Part shown: in pieces, positions 47,763 through 56,932 of the stretch | Layout: each line of letters opens with the position of its first letter | Position numbering within the stretch: the stretch's first letter is position 1 | Assembly (NCBI GenBank): GCA_017979445.1 | Contig: CM030707.1 | Location: 18,551,086 to 18,615,085, forward strand | DNA from: Akebia trifoliata | Taxonomy: Eukaryota > Streptophyta > Magnoliopsida > Ranunculales > Lardizabalaceae | DNA length: 64,000 nt | Direction of reading: 5' to 3' | Program-made: the position numbers and the translations under genes | The notes under the pieces: model-generated | Seen by the model: the letters and a program-made list of their open reading frames with translations, nothing else | Database searches by the model: none | Told to the model about the DNA's origin: nothing

Positions 47763-48208
47763 GGTAAATTACATTTTGCCCCTATAGGTTTGCATAATTT
47801 CATATTGAACCCTAATGTTTTGATAATTGAACTTACCTCCCCTTTCACTAACAGTCTTAAAATTCAGATGTTATTTTATTAATTTACCTTTTTATTATTA
47901 CAAAAAATAACTTTTAAAACAATAATTAAAAATGCCTCGTCCAAGCATTCACATTCTTAAGTATGAACCCATTTTTTTTATTGGGATATTTTTGTTTATC
48001 AAGAAAAATAATATTAAAAAAAAAAGGATAAAATAATCTTTTTTTAAATAAAAATCATTTTTTAAATGTTTGGTTGGCCTCAATTAGATGGAATGGAGGT
48101 AAACAAGCCCCTTAGATAATTATAAGGGAAATAAGTGAAATTATCAAAACTTTAGGGGGTCAACATAAAATTATACCAAACTACATGGGATCAAAGTGTA
48201 ATTTACCC
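47763..48208. mobile_element. Non-autonomous element with 80-bp inverted arms (Mutator-like)
   Basis: GGTAAATTACATTTTGCCCC at the left and its inverted partner ending ...AAAGTGTAATTTACCC at the right start arms of about 80 bp. Shared blocks include TTTTGATAATT and AATTT(C/T)AT. Long arms starting GGTAAATTACA are typical of plant Mutator-like elements. No transposase. No clean 9-bp target duplication seen. Confidence 0.7.
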
Positions 48209-48930
48209 TTTGGTATATTACTTAGTAAAAAAAGAATATTTTGTAATTTTGGAAACGAAAGGCTGCAATTTTTTTAATTTTTATTTTCGAAAACGAATCT
48301 CATTACATCAGATTTAAATATAACAATGGGGACATTTATGACCACTCAAATTTTGCTATGGAACCACTTCTACTCTGCCTTCTTTCATTATAATAGTAAA
48401 GAAAACACAAAGTGACTTGGTCGATATTAAGTCCCTAAGGGTTGGACCTTAGACTAGACATATATCCCTATTGGACCTAAGTTGTCTAAGCACAAATCAT
48501 GTCTTATCGTGATTTTGTTGGTTTGAATTTATTTTTTGGATTCTAAAAATAATAAATTCATGCACTTTTTTAAATCATTTAGAACAGTTTGATATTGAGG
48601 GTCTATACTCTATAGTTGAAAAAATAATTAGAGATGAAAGTAAACTTATCACATTATAATATATTTTGGTCATTTTCTATTATAAAATCATACATTTAAT
48701 CATAAATAATTTACATATATAAAATATATTAACAACGGGTAAGGTTGGACGTTGCTATGTCTTGACTGGCCTATATTTAATGAGTTCAAAATTTTGAGCC
48801 CAACCTAACTTTTGAAGGATCAAGATCAAGGTCTTAACCCATGTTTTTTCGGATGGAACGGTTTAGCAAGCATAACTGACCCCTACCAATATACATTCCT
48901 GAGACAATATGCAAGTATTTGGACCTATTT

Positions 48931-48975
48931 ACAAGACAAGACAAGCCAAGCCAAGCCAAGCCAAGCCAAGCCAAG
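48931..48975. repeat. Pentanucleotide microsatellite (ACAAG)3(CCAAG)6
   Basis: Nine uninterrupted 5-bp units; the unit changes from ACAAG to CCAAG after the third. Confidence 0.9.
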
Positions 48976-49030
48976 CAAATCCGCATTTAGGACATGTAGA
49001 TTGTCATGTTGGTCCAAATGACATCTCAGC

Positions 49031-49213
49031 TAGGGCTACAACTTGGGTAGGCCAATCCGAACCCAATCTTGGGTTAGGTCTAGGCATAATTAACTCGGGT
49101 TTAACGGTAAAACAACGCCCGTTTGGCTCAAATCGGATTGGGTTCAGGTATGGGTATCAACCAACTCGAATTGTTCGAACCCAAGCTTAATATGGTTATA
49201 ATTTAAAAGTGTG

Positions 49214-49245
<32 letters not shown>

Positions 49246-49695
49246 CTTGTCAAAAATAATGTCAAAAATATATGACATAAATAATGTGTGATTATTTTCA
49301 TCAAATAAATAACTGCTTTCATTATGAATGCTTTTTGTTTAAGTGTATTTACATATTGTCATTATATTAAAATTATAAAAGTTTTTCTTTTGTTGAAAAT
49401 TTCTATTATCAATAAAAATGATTGTTTTAGTTAATCTACTTATTCTTCTTTACTTTTCTTTAATTTGCTTATAATTTTATGTATTATTTTTACGATAAAT
49501 AATTGTAAATTTTAAGTTCTTTTACCTAGCACTTATCTTTATATAAACCATTTCAATACTAGATTACCTAGTATTAATAAAAAATGAATTGACCAACCCG
49601 AACAACCAGACTAACCTAACTTGGGTACGGTTTGATACTTATCAAGTTAGGGTTGGGCACATGTTGATCCCCAACCCAACTGAGTTGTAGTCCTA
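49031..49695. mobile_element. Non-autonomous hAT element with perfect 8-bp target duplication
   Basis: The ends TAGGGCTACAACT and (reverse) TAGGACTACAACT flank a 665-bp AT-rich interior. ATCTCAGC occurs on both sides (49023-49030 and 49696-49703). An 8-bp duplication and TAGGG-type ends are hAT features. No transposase is encoded. Inside lies a (TA)n run (about 49213-49245). Confidence 0.88.
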
Positions 49696-50137
49696 ATCTC
49701 AGCCCTCTAAATTTCATGATCTATGGTATGACTTTGTTTTTTTTAACATTCTTTTTTCTAAACTTTAAAAAAAATTACACACTACATCCATGTGACAGTC
49801 GATCGTGTTTTTGAGTGTCACATGAACGTGCGATCCATATATATATATAAGTGATCCTTTGGTCAATATAAATCATATGATATATTTATCATAAATATAA
49901 TATAATATAATTATGGCAAACGGTCCTACACACCTACTAGAAACCCACTCTATGGGCTGGGCTAAAACCCGGCCCATTAACATCCCTAGTTAAGATAGAA
50001 ATCAGCCGCCCTCCGTAGACTTCTGCAAGGACTTTCGTCCTTTCCAACACTTTTGTAAGTTTTAAGAGACTCTTTAAACCTTGATGGCCTTAAAAGCTAA
50101 ATATAGACCGGAACTTGGATTACTGAGTAAGCTAAGT

Positions 50138-51508
50138 ATGTCAGACACCATTGTTTTATATCCAGGTCCAAGCATGGGACACGTGGCATCCATGGTGAAC
50201 CTAGCCAAGCTAATCCTCCGTCACCACTTCTCCGTCACCATCCTCCTCGCAAGCGGACACGTGGACATCTCTTACATACACCGAATTTCCCAAACTACCC
50301 CTCTCATCACCTTCCACTATCTCCCTCCTCTCACCTTCCGTCCTAACTGTACTCCCACTCCTTTAGAACTCATAAGCCTCAACGACCATAACCTCCTCCA
50401 CGCCATCCAAACCATCTCTCAAACCTCAACCGTCCGATCTCTCATCTCCGCACTTTCCACAGCCGTCCACGTGGCATCCCAACTCAACATCCCCTTTTAC
50501 AGCTACTTCACCTCTTGTGCAGCAACTCTCGCTGTGTTGCTTTACTTCCCTACACTTCACAACAACTCCACCCAAAGCTTCAAAGACCAAACCTCCACTT
50601 TTCTCCAATTACCAGGTTTGCCCCTAATCCGAGCCTCCTACATGCCCGAACCTCTGCTAGACAGAGAGACCCAAGCCTACCAGTACTTCTTGGATTATAC
50701 CAACAATCTCCCCAAATCTAAGGGTATTTTAGTAAATTCCTTCATCCCTCTCGAACCAAAACCCATCAAAGCCATATCTGATGGATTATGCATTCCTGAT
50801 GGTCCGGTTCCACCCGTTCGTTACATAGGACCGTTGATTAACACTGAAGATCGAACGGTCGATGGACAAGATGATGGATCGGAGTGTCTGAGTTGGCTCA
50901 GTGATCAACCGAGTCGAAGTGTTGTGTTTCTTTCTTTTGGAAGCAAAGGCAGATTCTCAGCGGAACAGGTGATGGAGATCGCAACCGGGTTGGAGAATTG
51001 CGGGTACCGGTTCTTTTGGGTGGTTCGGAGTCCTCCAAACGAGTCGAATAATTCTGACCCGGATTTGGATGTTTTATTACCAAACGGGTTCTTGGATCGG
51101 ACCAAAGACCGGGGACTTGTTGTAAAGTCATGGGCACCACAAGTGGCGATACTGAGTTCGGAATCGGTGGGTGGGTTTGTGACTCACTGTGGTTGGAACT
51201 CGGTTATGGAATCGATTTGTGCTGGGGTGCCGATGGTGGCTTGGCCTCTGTACGCGGAGCAACATTTGAATCGGGTGGTTTTGGTGGAGGAAATGAAGCT
51301 TGCGATTTCAATGGAGGAATCGGAAGATGGGTTCGTGAACGCTGCCGAGTTAGAGAAACGAGTGAGTGAGTTGATGGACTCGGAAAATGGAAGAGAACTC
51401 AGAGAACGAAGTTTGAAAATGAGGGAGAGTGCGTTGGCCGCGTGGACTCAAAACGGGTCATCAAAGATGGAGTTTACCGAGTTGATTGAGTCGTGGAAGC
51501 GAGGATGA
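50138..51508 (+). CDS. UDP-glycosyltransferase, UGT88-like (family 1), catalytic Asp apparently missing
   Basis: A single exon, 456 aa from ATG 50138 (MSDTIVLYPGPSMGH). An in-frame ATG at 50084 would add 18 residues not usual in the family. Family-1 plant UGTs move glucose from UDP-glucose to small hydroxylated molecules such as flavonoids, in the cytosol. The N-terminal half has the catalytic His (PGPSMGHVASM) and UGT88-type text (SLNDHNLLHAIQTISQTSTVR, QLNIPFYSYFTS, MPEPLLDR, GPLI). The C-terminal PSPG box starts at WAPQVAILSSESVGGFVTHC (about 51131) and ends YAEQH, complete with HCGWNS and the terminal E/Q pair (EQ). In relatives TVR is followed by a segment like AMIIDFFC, whose Asp pairs with the His. 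Here TVRSLISALSTAVHV has no Asp and is about two residues shorter. AATAAA lies at about 51609. Confidence 0.93.
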   Translation: MSDTIVLYPGPSMGHVASMVNLAKLILRHHFSVTILLASGHVDISYIHRISQTTPLITFHYLPPLTFRPNCTPTPLELISLNDHNLLHAIQTISQTSTVRSLISALSTAVHVASQLNIPFYSYFTSCAATLAVLLYFPTLHNNSTQSFKDQTSTFLQLPGLPLIRASYMPEPLLDRETQAYQYFLDYTNNLPKSKGILVNSFIPLEPKPIKAISDGLCIPDGPVPPVRYIGPLINTEDRTVDGQDDGSECLSWLSDQPSRSVVFLSFGSKGRFSAEQVMEIATGLENCGYRFFWVVRSPPNESNNSDPDLDVLLPNGFLDRTKDRGLVVKSWAPQVAILSSESVGGFVTHCGWNSVMESICAGVPMVAWPLYAEQHLNRVVLVEEMKLAISMEESEDGFVNAAELEKRVSELMDSENGRELRERSLKMRESALAAWTQNGSSKMEFTELIESWKRG

Positions 51509-51684
51509 TACTATAGTGTGGGTCCCACTTCATGCTGAATTATACTCTCTCTTGTATTTGTATAAAGATAAATGTGTTACTCAAATCTAAAATAATTTAC
51601 CAAAGAAAAATAAAAGAATTACCATGCCACAACAACTTTGATATTTTATTTTAATATAATGCTTTTCTATGATGCCCCCCCCCC

Positions 51685-51810
51685 CTCTCTGACATACGTC
51701 CCAATCATTGAACCGTAGATCATTTGCATTGGGATATGTATACTCATACTTTTTGTGTATCTCAAGGTAAATGATTTACGATTTTGTAAAAGGGGCGTCA
51801 GATTATCACA
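51685..51810. repeat. GTGTATCCC-type hairpin element, diverged (copy E)
   Basis: TCTGACATACGTCCC faces GGGGCGTCAGATTATCAC. The core GGGATATGTATACTC faces TTGTGTATCTCAAGG. Confidence 0.5.
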
Positions 51811-52954
51811 ATTCTTTATTTTATTAATAATTTATATTTAAATATGAAATTTTTTCTTAATTTTCTCTAATCAAAATGTGTCATGTAGACACTGTATGTT
51901 GTTATAGGAATAGGACACCGACACCACTATAGACCGCGACTCTTTGTAATTTTGTATTGCTTATTATCGCTAAGTTTAACGATTAGTTGTTGTCAAAAGA
52001 TAATGGTAAAAATGTAAAAGTGCATGTGACCCATCTCAATGTAAGTTCCTAGTATTGTTTTTTTAAATTTTTGGAAAATTACTTGAAGGATTCTATCGAA
52101 GGAATTTATTTCTAAATAGACCCTAAGTTGATATTTAGTGAATTTTTTATTTCTTAATAGTTCCTCATTATCGATGTCCTCACAACATTTTTATTTGTTG
52201 TTAAGTTTACAATTTTTATTGTCGAGTTCTCTATTTTTATTTACTGTCAAACTTGAAGCTTTTTATTTATTGTTGAGTTCACCATATTTTAAATAAAAAA
52301 ATGGTGAACTCGACACTGGTAAAATCTACTCATTTTTTATTTTCAAGTTTTTTCAACTAAAATACATGGAAAGATCGATTAAAAATTTGAGATAATGACT
52401 TGTTTAGATGATTTCAACCCCAAAAGAATTATTTTTGATTAATTTTTATACAAACACTAAGAAGAAGAAGAAAAAAAATGAAAAAACATAGTTTTTTACA
52501 CACATCTTCAAAATATTTGAAAAAACTATTGAAAATGACTTTTTCTTTCTCTTAAATCCTTTCCAATGAAATAAAGTATCCGAAACTCGATTGAGATGCC
52601 AAAAATTCATTTATTTATTTATGAAAACGATGAGTTAAAATGATTAATGCATTCAATCGTGAGAAATGTAGAAGATGAGGTCTAGGGACTGCTAAGAAAA
52701 AAAAAATTACTAAATGAACTATTAAGATATCGCCCAAAATTTAGAAATTATTTAGAAAAAAGTCCCTCCACTAGGGTTCTTTAAGTGACAAAAGATAAAA
52801 GATTACCCCCAAGCTAGTCTTATTGTATACATTTTGAACGGATTGTTAAGAGTAATATTTTCATATATATGTGAACAAAAACTAAAGTTGCAGAACCTCA
52901 ACTTTGCTCGAATGAATTGCAATATTGCTAAAGATTTTTTAAATCAAAAATTTT

Positions 52955-53105
52955 CACCCGGTTTGTACTCGACTGACGTGGCAAGGACATAGAATCGTTG
53001 ATCGTTTTTCTTGTGTATCCCGAAGTAAAAGATCTATGGTTCTATACTTGCCACGTTAGTTGCATACCGACCAAGTGAAAATTTTCAAGTCAAAAAATCA
53101 CGACT
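52955..53105. repeat. GTGTATCCC hairpin element (copy F)
   Basis: GACGTGGCAAGGACATAGAA faces GTTCTATACTTGCCACGTTA. The core is CTTGTGTATCCCGAAG. It ends in AAAAAATCACGACTCATTG. Confidence 0.65.
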
Positions 53106-53444
53106 CATTGCAATAATTATGTGTAAAGCATAAGGCATGAGGATATTTTAAACAAAGAATATGACGATTCTTTTCGATTATTTAAAAGCCTTGTAAAGAG
53201 ATAATCAACCAATTTATTTATTTATTTAATTTTTTAAAAGATGGATGATGAGGACAATCACATGCGTAATTATTTTTTTATGCAATGTGAAGTCAATAAT
53301 ATAATAAGAGATATGATATGCTTTGACACAACATTTAAGACCAATAAACAAATAAAAAAAGAAATGAACTCATTTGAGAAATTGTAGGAGTATTTCCAAT
53401 AAATAACAATTCAAGAGAAATCCGATTGAAAATGATTTTAGTAT

Positions 53445-53655
53445 AGAGTCATGATCATTTGACTCCCCCCCTTGACATACTCCTTCACACCTGACTTGGC
53501 ATGTGCATAGAATCAGAGATTTTTCCTCAATATACACAATTACACATCCCTATAAATATGTATAGTTGTGTATCCCGAGGGAAAAAAAATATGTGGTTCG
53601 ATGCACATGTCACGTTAAGAGAGTAGAAGGGAGAGTAAGAAAATCATTTTTCTTT
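53445..53655. repeat. GTGTATCCC hairpin element (copy G)
   Basis: The core arms TATACACAATTACACATCCC and TAGTTGTGTATCCCGAGGG face each other. The outer parts are GACTTGGCATGTGCATAGAA and TTCGATGCACATGTCACGTT. Confidence 0.7.
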
Positions 53656-54238
53656 AGTATATCAACGAGAGTGTAACGAAGGGATGAGATATGCTTAGTC
53701 AACCCTAGGATTTTGGGATAAGGTTTTATTGTTATTATTATTAATATATTTAAAAAATAAATAATATAGTTAAAATTTAAAAAAATAATAAAATTTAAAT
53801 TATTTTATATTTTTGTAAATCAAAAAGTTTTATGAATTTTAAATCATAGTGTTGATTTTGAATTACCATTTATTCAAAAAGTATATGCATTGACTTGATA
53901 TTAATGTGTTAGGTTTTGCATGTGAATGGGTGAGAGGTAGAGTCTACATAAGATGGTGGAATTCGTGTGCACTTTTATTACAAGTAAAGGAAACTAAACG
54001 TCTCTTATGGTCAACTTTATTACAGCTAATTCAAAAAGTCAACGACTTGCCAGCTTTTAGCTTTGCTGTTTGTGGGTGTGTTTAGAAGTTAGAACATGGT
54101 GGACCCATTGTTGTCCTCGTTAGACTTACCAAATAAACAGGAAAAAAAACCTAACAACATGGTTTTGTGCCCTTTTGGTCCAAGAGATAAATGTGTAAGG
54201 GTATCTTATTAATTACATATTAAATAAGTGCTGATTTT

Positions 54239-54435
54239 GTAACTCAACTTGATAAGGTAACTCAAAAACTCACTGACGTGAAAAGTGTCAAAGCCGTAAT
54301 TTTTTTTTACTCAGTATACACAATTGCACATGTTTTATGGGGATGTGTAGTTGTGTATCCCAAGGGAAAAATTCTACGATTCTTACAGGGTACATGTCAA
54401 TTGGGTTTTCGAGTTACTTTGTCAGGTTGAGTTAC
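54239..54435. repeat. GTGTATCCC hairpin element with clear terminal inverted repeats (copy H)
   Basis: The terminal arms of 25 bp (54239-54263 and 54411-54435; GTAACTCAAC... / ...GTTGAGTTAC) have three mismatches. The core is GTATACACAATTGCACATG facing GTGTAGTTGTGTATCCC. Confidence 0.8.
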
Positions 54436-54504
54436 AAAATCATTACATTAATTAAAATGAAGGGTAGTAGAACCTTCTCCCATGAGGTAAAAACTTTGGA
54501 GCGG

Positions 54505-54670
54505 GCAATCCGTTTCAAAATTTTGAAGAAACCTTCACCATTGGATTACACATGGTATTTCGAAAGAGGTGTTTCAAATTTTGGTGGAAATGTAGGGTTG
54601 TGAAATAAATTTAAAATGCCATGTGTTTTGTAATGAGGAGGGTTTCTTCAAAATTTGAAACGGGATCCTC
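54505..54670. mobile_element. Foldback MITE, about 165 bp
   Basis: ATCCGTTTCAAAATTTTGAA...GAAACC on the left faces GGTTTCTTCAAAATTTGAAA...CGGGAT on the right. No coding capacity. Confidence 0.6.
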
Positions 54671-55099
54671 CTATGGGTCCCACCAAGAGATTTTAAGGTA
54701 AATCATGACCGACAATTTGAAAATAAGGAAATTAGTTTCTTAAAATAAAATAATAGTTGACGTTGACAACAAACCTTGAATAGCCATTTATGTGAATGAA
54801 GACTTCTTCTCTACACCGATAGAGAAGAGAGAAAATATTTGAATCGTTTGTAAAATTTGATGTGGTAGGCCTACAAATGTCCCCTCATTTATTCATAATG
54901 ATTATAGTGATTATTTCGAAAACAATTTAATTGGAAAAAAGCAGTTCCCAAGATTTGGGATCAAATGTAGACCATTAAATAAGTCTAATCAACCCAAGTT
55001 AACTTAAAGAATCATATCATTACCTCTTCAAATGAAGTCTGTTAGTAGTGGACAAGGTCTTGATTACATGTGAATTATGGGGTGGGTAATATCTTGATT

Positions 55100-55260
55100 G
55101 AGTCGTGATAATCTTACTCACTTTTCTATACTCACTTCGAACTCTCCCTTCACATAATCGTAGTTCTTTTACTTCGAGATACACAATGACATATATTTAT
55201 GATTTTGTACGATGATGTGAAGGGAGTGTCTGACGTGAGTCAAATTATCAGAACCCATCT
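55100..55260. repeat. GTGTATCCC-type hairpin element, diverged (copy I)
   Basis: CGTGATAATCTTACTCAC... faces ...GTGAGTCAAATTATCAG. CTCCCTTCACATAATCGT faces ACGATGATGTGAAGGGAG. The core GAGATACACAATGACATAT is only on one side. Confidence 0.6.
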
Positions 55261-55439
55261 CGATTACATAAGATCTTATGAATGATGTATGGCCAAGTTA
55301 CACCCAATACCCCAATAACGCCTATTACAAGAATGGATTTAAAGTCAAAATGTTGGGAAAATGAAGGTGGATCTAAGTTTAACTGTTACATTAAACCTAA
55401 ATGCAAATAATCATCCATATTGTGATAAAAGGACTCATT

Positions 55440-55640
55440 AGGTGGCATACTCAATTGACACACTAATGTGGACAAGTTTGGAATTGTAGATTTGTACATC
55501 TTCATATACACGATTACACTTCACCCCATAAAAAAGTGTATCCCAAGACGAAAAGATCTACGATTTCCAAACTTGTCCACGTTAGTGAGTCAATTAAGTA
55601 TGCCAACTGACAAGTCATTTTATCAAGACTCATTATAACA
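55440..55640. repeat. GTGTATCCC hairpin element with 40-bp arms (copy J)
   Basis: The arms 55444-55483 and 55565-55604 (starting GGCATACTCAATTGAC; inner end GGACAAGTTTGGAA) match as inverted repeats with three mismatches. The core is ATACACGATTACACTTC facing GTGTATCCCAAG. Confidence 0.8.
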
Positions 55641-55687
55641 TCGAAGTTAAAAGTGTCTGGGTAAGTTAAAATTATTGTAATTGAATA

Positions 55688-55855
55688 ATGATTTTCTGAT
55701 ACTCCCCTCTGACACACGCCCCTCTATGCCCCATAATTATTTTTCTTGGGATACACAACTACACATATTTATTGGGATGTCCAGTTGTGTATCCCAAGGA
55801 AAAAAAATATATGGTTCTAGCCCATGCCACATTAGGGGGTGAGTTAGAAAATCAT
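55688..55855. repeat. GTGTATCCC hairpin element (copy K)
   Basis: ATGATTTTCTGATACTC at the left and GAGTTAGAAAATCAT at the right are inverted. The core CTTGGGATACACAACTACAC faces CAGTTGTGTATCCCAAGG. It has the same end motif as copy D. Confidence 0.78.
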
Positions 55856-56178
55856 GACTCATTGTAATTGTTTCTTAAAATGATTTGCAAGTTATTTGAG
55901 GTAAAAATTGCAAAGCAAATAATGAAGAAATTAAAACCCACCCCTTTTCATGAAAGGATGGGATTATATTTTTTAAACTCTTCACACCACGTTTGTGTAT
56001 GATTGAAAAGAGAAAGCATATCCTCTAGAAAATTAATTTTCAAGAAAATCATGCATGATAAATACCCTCAGACATGAAAAGAAAATCCAAATGTGAAAAC
56101 ACCTACTCTCCTCTGGCTGTGGAGGGACCAGTCTCCAAGTAGAGATTTTCAAAATAAATAAAGTTGTCTTTCAAAATT

Positions 56179-56900
56179 TAATATAAAGAAGAGAAAAAGG
56201 CTTCTTATATAAAACAAGAGAGCTGCTATTCGGACCCACAATTTTTACTTATTAGACTTCAATTTTTTAAATTATTTAATACAGATTAAAACACTCTTCA
56301 AACATTAACAAAATTTGATTTAAAATAATATCAACATTATAAAATATTATAGCACTCATTTAAATAATTTGACTAATGAATAATGATTATGATTAGGTTT
56401 GTATAAAATCTTAAATTCAAAAATTAGAATTATAGTAAAAAGGAAAGTAAGAGAGCTTTCATTTGGCACTACAACTTTTACTTTTTCTCAATCATTCACT
56501 TTTTTTTAAATTGAATTGTAATAAGTAAAAGCTGAGGTGCCAATGATAACTCTTCAAAGTTATCTTTTAAAGTTTATTATAAAGTAATGTTATGAACACC
56601 CCAATTATTATTAAGGGCACTTCATGTTATAGTTAAAAATTTTATTTTATTTTATCTTATTTGAGTTAAAAGTTTAAGAATGAGCTGATTTTTTGGTACG
56701 ATGATCTATTAAAAATTAAAAAATATAAAAATTAAAAATAATTTTTTTTTTTTTTTTAAAACTTTTTTTGGGGTTAGAAGTTTCAGAATAAGATGATTGT
56801 TAGTGAGGATGATCTATACACCGCCCCTGGTAAAAATTGGGATGCCTTTAACCCTATCCTTAATATAAAAAGGAGAAAAGGGCTTCTTCATAGGACAAAA
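56179..56900 (+). repeat. Duplicated promoter-like block separated by MITE-like DNA
   Basis: TAATATAAAGAAGAGAAAAA then GGCTTCTTATAT (56179-56210) recurs at 56861 as TAATATAAAAAGGAGAAAAG then GGCTTCTTCATA, offset 682 bp. The second copy is the likely TATA region of the bHLH gene. Between them lie a foldback (about 56450-56556, AAGAGAGCTTTCATTTGGCA facing TGCCAATGATAACTCTT) and a fragment of the Micron-like family (about 56655-56815). Confidence 0.6.
56864..56871 (+). promoter_or_regulatory. TATA box of the bHLH gene
   Basis: TATAAAAA lies 62-69 nt before the ATG. A start about 30 nt downstream gives a leader of about 35 nt. Confidence 0.5.
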
Positions 56901-56932
56901 GCAAACCAAGCTCACCCAACCATTACAGAGCT

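Larger units (their letters stand above)
51510..56850. other. Intergenic region packed with small hairpin elements
   Basis: No gene recognised. At least seven copies of the GTGTATCCC hairpin family (listed separately) and other foldbacks lie here, in AT-rich DNA. Confidence 0.6.

Noticed and set aside
54337..54603. 88-codon plus-strand frame
   Set aside because: It runs through a hairpin element and a foldback MITE; no protein similarity.
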